Below are positions 7,562 to 13,383 of a stretch of 23,429 nt of DNA, in pieces; within the stretch, counting starts at the first letter, position 1, and each line of letters opens with the position of its first letter. The translations under genes were made by a program, and so were the position numbers. Below the pieces are notes generated by a model. It worked only from the letters and a program-made list of their open reading frames with translations. It ran no database searches and was not told where the DNA came from. This DNA comes from Eubacteriaceae bacterium (GTDB lineage: Bacteria > Bacillota > Clostridia > Eubacteriales > Anaerofustaceae), in NCBI GenBank assembly GCA_017613995.1, contig JAGACT010000243.1:1-23429 (forward strand). Direction: 5' to 3'.

Positions 7562-8362
7562 TCAAACGAAAAAACTGCCTATCAATTCCGGGATATCGAC
7601 GAACCTCATCACCGCGAAGGAAAGAAGGCAGAGCGTCAGGAATACAAAGTCCCGGGTTTTCGCCCTTTCCCCCGACGCGTATCTGAAAGCCCCGTCGAAC
7701 CCTCTCAGAAGCATGCTGGAGTACAGTTCCTGGGCCCGGTCCATGCTTCTCAGGAGCATCTGCCCGAGGAACGAGCCCCAGGCAGAAATGTGTATCCCCT
7801 TCTGTCCGGGCGCCCTGAGGGCGTAGGCTTCGCTCATGACGGACACTTCCTGCATCATCACGGAGACGTAGCGGTAGGTGAGCAGCATCAGAGTGACCAT
7901 GACCCGGGGCACATGGGCCCTGCCCAGGGCCGCACAGATCGAGTCGAAGCGGGTGGTGGCCACCAGTACGTAGGAGGCCATAAGGCAGAAGATTCCCTTG
8001 CCCATCAGGGTCAGCATGGATATCATGCCTCCGCTGACGGACACGTTTCCGAAGCTCATCATCGGTGAAGTGTCCAGCAGGGGATTGAAGACCCCCACCA
8101 TGCATACCAGGGGAAGGACGTAGCGAAGTTTGTAGAAAAAGCCGGACATGGAAAGGCCCGCTGCCTGGAACATGAGCAGGGGGTAGAATATCATCATGGT
8201 CAGCATCGAAAGCCGGTATTTGTCCACGGACACCACGCAGATTATATAAAAGACGGTGACCGCAAGCTTTATGCCTGCCTCCAGACGGTGCACCGGGGAG
8301 TTTCCCGATGCCAGCTCGTCCATCTGCCTGAATTCGGATATGGCGCTGTCTATCTTGTTCAT
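7562..8362 (-). CDS. cbiQ: Transmembrane coupling subunit of cobalt/nickel ECF importer (CbiQ)
   Basis: CbiQ is the EcfT-type membrane protein that connects the metal-binding subunit CbiM to the ATPase. The 266-residue protein begins with the family-like NSPVHRLEAGIKL and has about five or six hydrophobic segments. The cytosolic coupling region AQELYSSMLLRGFDGAF (around 204-220) carries the A-X-X-X-R-G pattern that contacts ATPases. The start lacks a Shine-Dalgarno: the ATG is six bases after a TGA-TATAAT extended -10, so a leaderless message is likely. A terminator-like hairpin separates it from cbiM, so cbiQ-cbiO may be partly independent of cbiM. Confidence 0.92.
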   Translation of the reverse strand: MNKIDSAISEFRQMDELASGNSPVHRLEAGIKLAVTVFYIICVVSVDKYRLSMLTMMIFYPLLMFQAAGLSMSGFFYKLRYVLPLVCMVGVFNPLLDTSPMMSFGNVSVSGGMISMLTLMGKGIFCLMASYVLVATTRFDSICAALGRAHVPRVMVTLMLLTYRYVSVMMQEVSVMSEAYALRAPGQKGIHISAWGSFLGQMLLRSMDRAQELYSSMLLRGFDGAFRYASGERAKTRDFVFLTLCLLSFAVMRFVDIPELIGSFFV

Positions 8363-8377
8363 ATTTCGATTATATCA
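8363..8377 (-). promoter_or_regulatory. Leaderless promoter of cbiQ
   Basis: Read on the minus strand: TGA-TATAAT (8377 down to 8369), CGAAAT (8368-8363), then ATG. This is a perfect extended -10 whose predicted start point, about seven bases after the hexamer, is the A of the cbiQ start codon. No ribosome binding site is present. The same arrangement precedes tcdA and whiA. Confidence 0.6.
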
Positions 8378-8403
8378 AAAGAGCGTCCCGAGGACGCCCT
8401 TTT
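8377..8403 (-). terminator. Intercistronic terminator-like hairpin, cbiM to cbiQ
   Basis: On the minus strand, AAAAGGGCGTCC pairs with GGACGCTCTTTT around a three-base TCG loop: twelve pairs with one G-U. The last T-run belongs to the stem and is followed by GATATAAT. It begins 17 bases after the cbiM stop. It should terminate or attenuate the cbiM message, and the cbiQ promoter starts at its end. Alternatively it is an RNA-stability element setting the CbiM to CbiQ ratio. Confidence 0.7.
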
Positions 8404-8419
8404 GAGTTATCCTTATCAA

Positions 8420-9478
8420 TTAACCTTTGAAGGCTTTTTTCCTGAAGTATCCTCCCAGGGCCGCTATCCCCACGGCCGCCAGGGCCACCATGGCGCTGCC
8501 GACTATGCCGGAAACGCTGGTCCCCGCCGGACTGTCCGAATCCTTAAAGGAATAATCCGGCAGGAAGGACGTGTTCTCCTGGATCTGGCCCGCGGTCTCG
8601 GAGGCATTGGAGGCTATTCCGAAATCCTCCTCGTCCAGGCCCATGTTCTCGGAATATCCCGCATCGCTGTTGCCGAAGAGTGCCCATTCGAGTCCGTCGG
8701 GATTCTCACTGGCGAACAGGGAAAGGACTCCGCCCACCAGGAACACGAATACCGCCAGAATGGCGACGACGCTCTTAACGCTCTTCTGGGCGGAAGCGTC
8801 CGAGCTCTCCACGTCCCTGAGCAGGGAGGGCCTTGACTGGTATACGAATACCAGCACGGCTGAGGTTATAAGTCCCTCGACAAGTCCTATCGCCAGATGT
8901 ATGGGCTGCATGAGGGCCGCAAAGGCCCCGAAGGGAAGTTCCGTGATCCCGGAAAGGGAAGTCTCCACCACGACGGAGAAGGCTCCGAGCTGAAGAGTGA
9001 TGATGCATCCGAGGATGCTGGCGAGGATGAGCCTGCTGCGCACCGCGCTCTTTTCGGGTCTGCCGGAGAACAGGGAACTGTGCATGATAGGTCTGTAAAT
9101 GAAAAAGTATCCGATGAAACATCCGTAGAACGCCATGTTCCAGACGTTCGCCCCCAGTGCCAGAAGCCCCCCGTCACCGAAGAACAGGCACTGGATCGTC
9201 AGAATGACGATCATCGATAAAAAGCCCGCATAGGGGCCCAGCAGGGCCGTCAGAAGCATACCTCCGCACATATGTCCCGAGGATCCCGTACCGGGGATCG
9301 TGTAGTTGATCATCTGTCCCGCGAAAACGAGAGCTGCCGCAACGGCCATCACGGGGATGCTGCGGTTCTCCGCGTCTTCCTTCCTGAGTTTGCTGAGCGA
9401 AATGCCGGCCGCCGTGCCGGACGCCGCGTACATTACTGCAGCCACCTGGGGTGAAAGCAGTGCGTCTGCCATGTGCAT
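8420..9478 (-). CDS. cbiM: Metal-binding subunit of cobalt/nickel ECF importer, CbiM with fused PDGLE domain
   Basis: CbiM/NikM binds Co2+ or Ni2+ from outside and gives the importer its specificity. The 352-residue protein begins MHMADALLSP; in this family the N-terminal amine, His2 and a later histidine (here His69 in GTGSSGHMCGG) bind the metal. About seven hydrophobic segments lie in residues 10-215. A further segment at 234-255 is followed by ENPDGLEWAL (PDGLE at 260-264), a polar extracytoplasmic stretch and a last membrane segment at 321-344: the CbiN/NikN-like auxiliary domain fused in frame. No separate cbiN exists here. Start: AGGGAG is eight bases upstream. Co2+ versus Ni2+ cannot be decided from sequence alone. 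Confidence 0.92.
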   Translation of the reverse strand: MHMADALLSPQVAAVMYAASGTAAGISLSKLRKEDAENRSIPVMAVAAALVFAGQMINYTIPGTGSSGHMCGGMLLTALLGPYAGFLSMIVILTIQCLFFGDGGLLALGANVWNMAFYGCFIGYFFIYRPIMHSSLFSGRPEKSAVRSRLILASILGCIITLQLGAFSVVVETSLSGITELPFGAFAALMQPIHLAIGLVEGLITSAVLVFVYQSRPSLLRDVESSDASAQKSVKSVVAILAVFVFLVGGVLSLFASENPDGLEWALFGNSDAGYSENMGLDEEDFGIASNASETAGQIQENTSFLPDYSFKDSDSPAGTSVSGIVGSAMVALAAVGIAALGGYFRKKAFKG

Positions 9479-9710
9479 GTCATTTTCTCCCTTGACTGTT
9501 TTTTTTATGAACAGCTAAAGATTAACAGCTGGGAGAAGGCGCCGCAACCTCCCCCCGGGGTCATTTTTTATCTTTTTTGAATTTAGATGCTTCCTGAGAC
9601 GCGGTTGCGGGGATAATCGTGCCGGAAACGGCATATGAAGAGACCGGAGCGGGCCTGTTATACGGGAGCCCGACGAATTTTACGGAAAAATGAAGAAAGG
9701 GCCGTCTTTT
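9479..9710 (-). promoter_or_regulatory. Long structured leader of cbiM, possible riboswitch
   Basis: If transcription starts at the -10 near 9713-9718, the cbiM leader is about 228 bases. Three mutually exclusive pairings are visible on the minus strand: CCGCAACC (9610-9603) with GGTTGCGG (9549-9542); GGGAG (9553-9549) with CTCCC (9535-9531); and TTCTCCC (9537-9531) with GGGAGAA (9491-9485), which covers the cbiM ribosome binding site. An inner CTGTT/AACAG stem lies within the last one. This is the logic of a translational riboswitch: sequester the site, or free it through the GGGAG pairing. A CCCCGCAAC stretch recalls the B12 aptamer but the GCCACTG box is missing, so the class is unknown. 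Confidence 0.45.
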
Positions 9711-9712
9711 GC

Positions 9713-9720
9713 ATTATAAT
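9713..9720. promoter_or_regulatory. Palindromic -10 shared by divergent cbiM and ecfA1
   Basis: ATTATAAT is its own reverse complement and contains TATAAT on both strands (plus 9715-9720, minus 9718-9713). On the plus strand the expected start point is near 9727, three bases before the ecfA1 ATG at 9730. On the minus strand it begins the cbiM leader. No convincing -35 is visible on either side. Two-way use is inferred from position. Confidence 0.45.
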
Positions 9721-9729
9721 GTATGTGCT

Positions 9730-10575
9730 ATGGATACAAATAAGACATTTATCAAACTTGAAAACGTATCATATATGTACGATCCGGAAGAGCATCCCGA
9801 CGTGAAGGCCATCGACGGGGTCTCCCTGACCGTGAATGAAGGGGAGTTCCTGGCTATAGTCGGTCCCAACGGCAGCGGCAAATCCACGCTTTCCAAGCTG
9901 TTCAACGGGCTTCTGACCCCGACCGAGGGGGACGTGTGGGTATACGATATAAACACGAAGGACGACGACCACATCACGGACATCAGACGCAACGTGGCAA
10001 TGGTCTTCCAGAACCCGGACAACCAGATGGTGGCTACCATCGTGGAGGACGACGTAGCGTTCGGCGCCGAGAACCTGGGCATCGAGCCCGCGGAGATCCG
10101 CAAAAGAATCGACGAGAGCCTCGAAGCCGTGAGCATGAGCGCCTACGCTCAGAGGAAGCTCCATCAGCTTTCGGGAGGACAGAAGCAGCGCATAGCCATA
10201 GCCGGAGTGCTGGCCATGAAGCCCAGATGCATCATTTTCGACGAATCCACGGCCATGCTGGATCCCGCGGGACGGGAGGACATCATTGAGATTATGCATC
10301 AGCTCAACCGGGAAGGCGTCACCATCGTGTTCATAACCCATTACATGGAGGAGATCACCGATGTGGACCGCATAGTGATCCTGGAGAAGGGGAAAGTCAT
10401 AGCGGAGGGCGTGCCCATCGACATCTTTAACCAGGTGAACATGCTGCACCGCGCCAGGCTCGATACCCCCGAGATAGTATGGCTGTGTTCCCTCCTCAGA
10501 AAGGGAGGGCTTGATATCCCCGCGGAAACTCTCACCGGGGAACAGTTGGTGGAGGCGTTATGTCGATTGAAGTAA
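9730..10575 (+). CDS. ecfA1: ECF transporter ATPase EcfA1
   Basis: EcfA1 and EcfA2 form the ATPase heterodimer of the shared energy-coupling module that powers different vitamin-binding S components. From the ATG at 9730 the protein has 281 residues: Walker A GPNGSGKS (45-52), the Q-loop in VFQNPDNQM, signature LSGGQKQR, Walker B IIFDEST and the switch histidine in FITHYMEE. No Shine-Dalgarno precedes 9730 and a TATAAT ends nine bases before it, suggesting a near-leaderless message. The alternative is TTG at 9709 (288 residues) with AAAGG at 9696-9700, but the added residues do not look conserved. It overlaps ecfA2 by 16 bases. Confidence 0.93.
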   Translation: MDTNKTFIKLENVSYMYDPEEHPDVKAIDGVSLTVNEGEFLAIVGPNGSGKSTLSKLFNGLLTPTEGDVWVYDINTKDDDHITDIRRNVAMVFQNPDNQMVATIVEDDVAFGAENLGIEPAEIRKRIDESLEAVSMSAYAQRKLHQLSGGQKQRIAIAGVLAMKPRCIIFDESTAMLDPAGREDIIEIMHQLNREGVTIVFITHYMEEITDVDRIVILEKGKVIAEGVPIDIFNQVNMLHRARLDTPEIVWLCSLLRKGGLDIPAETLTGEQLVEALCRLK

Positions 10576-11411
10576 AGGGACTTACCCATATATATTCGGA
10601 AGGCACCGTGTTCGAGCACATTGCCATTGAGGACGTGAACTTTACCGTGGGTCCCCACGATTTCATAGGGATAATCGGTCATACCGGCAGCGGTAAGTCC
10701 ACCATGATCCAGCACATAAACAGGCTGCTCAAGCCCACCAGGGGCACTGTGGTGGTCAACGGGATAGACATCAACGGCAAGGATGTCACCATGCGCGACA
10801 TCGTCAAGCGTGTCGGCATCGTTTTCCAGTATCCCGAGTATCAGCTTTTCGAGGAGACCGTCTACAAGGACGTGAGCTACGGGCCGAAGAACCTGGGCTA
10901 CGACGACGAGAAGACGGAATTCCTGGTGAAGCAGTCCATCGAGACCGTGGGCCTGGATTACGAAAAGGTCAGGGACATGAGCCCATTCGATCTGTCCGGA
11001 GGACAGAAGAGAAGGGTCGCCATCGCGGGCGTGGTGGCCATGAAGCCCCAGATACTTATTCTGGACGAGCCCGCCAGCGGGCTGGACCCGGCGGGAAGAA
11101 GAGAGATCTTCAGAATGATAAAGACCATGAATACGGATCTTGGCATCTGCATCCTGCTGGTAAGCCATTCCATGGACGACGTGGCGGAATACTGCGACAA
11201 GGTCATGGTATTCTCCGAAGGGCATATGGTACGTTTCGGCACCCCGGGCGAAGTGTTCGCCGACAGTGAGTATCTGGAGAGCATTTCCCTGGAGGTCCCC
11301 CAGAGCAAGCAGGTACTGGAGATGCTCAAGAAGAGGGGCATCGACATCGATACATCTCCCTACACATCGGGTATGGTGGCGGAGGAAATACTCAGGAGAT
11401 TCAAGAAATGA
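10560..11411 (+). CDS. ecfA2: ECF transporter ATPase EcfA2
   Basis: This is the partner ATPase of EcfA1 in the general energy-coupling module. The 283-residue protein has Walker A GHTGSGKST near 38-46, the Q-loop in VFQYPEYQLFEETV (QLFEETV is typical of EcfA2), signature LSGGQKRR, Walker B ILILDEP followed by ASGLDP, and the switch histidine in LVSHSMDD. It begins inside the end of ecfA1 and its stop overlaps the ecfT start (ATGA), so the three proteins are probably made in fixed ratio. The C-terminal tail QVLEMLKKRGIDIDTSPY matches the family's dimer-contact region. Confidence 0.95.
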   Translation: MSIEVKGLTHIYSEGTVFEHIAIEDVNFTVGPHDFIGIIGHTGSGKSTMIQHINRLLKPTRGTVVVNGIDINGKDVTMRDIVKRVGIVFQYPEYQLFEETVYKDVSYGPKNLGYDDEKTEFLVKQSIETVGLDYEKVRDMSPFDLSGGQKRRVAIAGVVAMKPQILILDEPASGLDPAGRREIFRMIKTMNTDLGICILLVSHSMDDVAEYCDKVMVFSEGHMVRFGTPGEVFADSEYLESISLEVPQSKQVLEMLKKRGIDIDTSPYTSGMVAEEILRRFKK

Positions 11412-12214
11412 TAAAAGACATTACCATCGGACAGTATTATCCGACCGACTCCGTCCTCCACCGTCTGGATGCCAGGACGAAGCTTCTGAGCACCCTGGCG
11501 TACATCATCTTCCTGTTCCTGGTGAAGAACGTGTGGGGCTACCTGGCGGCTTTCGTGTTCCTGGCGGTATGTATGATCCTCTCGAAGATCCCCATCGGAT
11601 ACGTTCTGAGAGGTCTCAAGGCCGTGGTGTTCATACTGTGTTTAACGGTGTTGATAAATCTGTTTTTCACCCCCGGCGACGTGATATGGTCCTACGGGGT
11701 CATGAAGATAACGGAGCAGGGAGCCAGGATGGCGTTCAACGTGGCCTTCAGGCTGCTGCTGCTCATCAGCGCCACGTCCCTGATGACCCTGTGCACCGAT
11801 ACCATTTCCCTGACCGACGGCATGGAGGAACTGATGAGAAAGGTGCCTCTGGTCAGGAGGTATGCCCACGAGCTCAGTATGATGATGAGCATAGCCCTGA
11901 GGTTCATCCCCACCCTTTCGGACGAGACTGAAAGGATAATGAAGGCACAGAAATCAAGAGGAGCCGATTTCGAGAGCGGAAACATCATAAGAAGGGCCAA
12001 GGCCCTCATCCCGATCCTGGTGCCTCTGTTCGTCAGCGCGTTCCAGAGGGCCAGCGAACTGGCCATGGCCATGGAGGCCCGCTGCTACAGGGGAGCCGAA
12101 GGCCGTACGAGGCTCAAGGAGCTGCATTATTCAAAGGCCGATATCGTTGCCTACTGCATCGTGATACTGGCCCTGGCCGGCATCTGGGCCACAAGATACA
12201 TCCCTGCGCCATGA
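11408..12214 (+). CDS. ecfT: ECF transporter transmembrane subunit EcfT
   Basis: EcfT is the membrane scaffold of the energy-coupling module. The 268-residue protein begins MIKDITIGQYYPTDSVLHRLDARTKLLSTL, in which SVLHRLDARTKL is the family start. It has about five hydrophobic segments, and two long cytosolic helices carry the coupling motifs: AQKSRGADF (A-X-X-X-R-G, near 179-186) and MAMEARCYRG (near 218-227), each contacting one ATPase. Start and stop overlap the neighbours by four bases (ATGA on both sides). No S component gene is present, so it serves S components encoded elsewhere. Confidence 0.95.
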   Translation: MIKDITIGQYYPTDSVLHRLDARTKLLSTLAYIIFLFLVKNVWGYLAAFVFLAVCMILSKIPIGYVLRGLKAVVFILCLTVLINLFFTPGDVIWSYGVMKITEQGARMAFNVAFRLLLLISATSLMTLCTDTISLTDGMEELMRKVPLVRRYAHELSMMMSIALRFIPTLSDETERIMKAQKSRGADFESGNIIRRAKALIPILVPLFVSAFQRASELAMAMEARCYRGAEGRTRLKELHYSKADIVAYCIVILALAGIWATRYIPAP

Positions 12215-12972
12215 CGAGGAATATTGCCATCGTGGTGAGTTACGACGGGACGCCATACTGCGGCTGGCAGGTGCAGCCCAACGGGGTCACCGTCGCGGAA
12301 AAGATCAACGGCGCCATAGCCTCCCTGACGGGGAAACGCTCGAAGCTTTACGGCAGCGGCCGCACCGACAGCGGAGTGCACGCCCGTGCCCAGGTGGCCA
12401 ACTTCCATACCGAATTCTCCGCTCCCGCCGAAAAGGTCGTGCCCGGGCTGAACGCTTTTCTGCCCCCGGACATCAGGGTGCTGAGGGCCTATGACGTGGA
12501 CGATGACTTCAACGCCAGATTCTGTGCGGTGTCCAAGACCTACGAGTACGTGATCCAGAATTCAAGGGTGCTTTCCCCGTTTCTGGTGCACAGGGCATAT
12601 CTGGTGAAGTATCCCCTGGACACCGGTCTTATGAACGAAGCAGCTTCGGTCCTGACGGGAGTGCACGATTTTACATCCTTCATGGCTTCGGGCAGCTACG
12701 TGACCGACGCCGTCAGAGACCTGAGCCGTCTCGAGGTAAGGCGCGAGGGCGATATCATTACCATAACCGCCTCCGCCAACGGTTTTCTGTACAACATGGT
12801 GAGGATCCTCGCCGGGACCCTGATCTACGCCGGATGCGGCAGGCTTTCCTGCGATGACGTGAAGGCCATCCTGGAGAAAAAGGACCGCTCCGACGGAGCT
12901 CCCACTGTGCCCCCCGACGGGCTGTACCTGAAAAATGTGGTATATCAAGGAGAGTATTCATATGTTGTTTAA
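12211..12972 (+). CDS. truA: tRNA pseudouridine(38-40) synthase TruA
   Basis: TruA converts uridines 38-40 in the anticodon arm of many tRNAs to pseudouridine. The 253-residue protein begins with the family pattern IVVSYDGTPYCGWQVQPN. The catalytic Asp53 is in YGSGRTDSGVHARAQV. Later blocks include NARFCAVSKTYEYVI, HDFTSFMASG and GFLYNMVRILAGTLI. The ATG overlaps the ecfT stop by four bases. The ecfA1-ecfA2-ecfT-truA order is common in Firmicutes, where it is often followed by rplM-rpsI; here those two are absent and a small gene follows. Confidence 0.96.
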   Translation: MTRNIAIVVSYDGTPYCGWQVQPNGVTVAEKINGAIASLTGKRSKLYGSGRTDSGVHARAQVANFHTEFSAPAEKVVPGLNAFLPPDIRVLRAYDVDDDFNARFCAVSKTYEYVIQNSRVLSPFLVHRAYLVKYPLDTGLMNEAASVLTGVHDFTSFMASGSYVTDAVRDLSRLEVRREGDIITITASANGFLYNMVRILAGTLIYAGCGRLSCDDVKAILEKKDRSDGAPTVPPDGLYLKNVVYQGEYSYVV

Positions 12973-13234
12973 CGACAGGATAAGAGAGATCCCGAATATG
13001 AAGTTTCTGATATACGCGGAAACGGAAGCCGACGGCTGGATCATCGCATCCGTGCTGAACGAATACGGCATCCCCACCCACATGGATCCCGCCACCTTCG
13101 GAGGATCCCTGAGCGTGATAATGGGTCCCAATACCTCGGGCATAAACATCTATGTTCCCGAGTCGGAATACGAAGCGGCCCTGGAGATCATGAACAGCGA
13201 GATCGAAGGCCTGCCGGAGGATATGGAGGAGTGA
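12962..13234 (+). CDS. DUF2007-like small protein (putative signal-transducing family)
   Basis: A 90-residue acidic protein. I chose the ATG at 12962 because AAGGAGAG lies at 12947-12954; an upstream in-frame ATG at 12935 is inside truA without a site. The sequence has a beta-alpha-beta look: KFLIYAETEADGWIIASVLNEYGIPTHM followed by INIYVPESEYEAALEIMNS. This resembles the DUF2007 fold (ferredoxin-like, with a YVPE-X-X-Y-X-X-A ending), seen alone or as a tail in many bacteria and without an established reaction. No membrane segment or cysteine pair. It overlaps truA by 11 bases and ends the operon, followed by a strong terminator. Confidence 0.75.
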   Translation: MLFNDRIREIPNMKFLIYAETEADGWIIASVLNEYGIPTHMDPATFGGSLSVIMGPNTSGINIYVPESEYEAALEIMNSEIEGLPEDMEE

Positions 13235-13257
13235 GGCTTCCCTGAACTGAAAACAAG

Positions 13258-13302
13258 ACCGTCCCCGATGACTTTTCAGTCATCGAAGGGACGGTGTTTT
13301 TA
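13258..13302 (+). terminator. Terminator of the ecf-truA operon
   Basis: ACCGTCCC (13258-13265) pairs with GGGACGGT (13288-13295), enclosing CGATGACT (13266-13273) with AGTCATCG (13278-13285) around a four-base loop. Two unpaired A residues (13286-13287) interrupt the long stem. GTTTTTAA follows. The minus strand also has a T-rich exit (TTGTTTTC), so it can act as a second stop for yibE/F transcription. Confidence 0.93.
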
Positions 13303-13338
13303 AATCCCCGTCCGGACAGCGGAGCCAGGGAGGAAGCG

Positions 13339-13366
13339 AAAAAAGGGCGCTGCGCAGGCAGCACCC
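13339..13366 (-). terminator. Terminator of the tcdA-yibE/F unit
   Basis: On the minus strand, GGGTGCTGC (13366-13358) pairs with GCAGCGCCC (13353-13345) with one G-U, around a four-base loop. TTTTTT follows at 13344-13339. It starts 17 bases after the stop of the membrane-protein gene. Confidence 0.9.
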
Positions 13367-13383
13367 GGTAAATGCAGCTCGGA

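Noticed and set aside
9591..9613. B12 riboswitch in the cbiM leader (CCCCGCAAC and CAGGAAGC on the minus strand)
   Set aside because: The GCCACTG B12 box and the GGTG core are missing and the two motifs are too close together. I kept only an unclassified structured leader.
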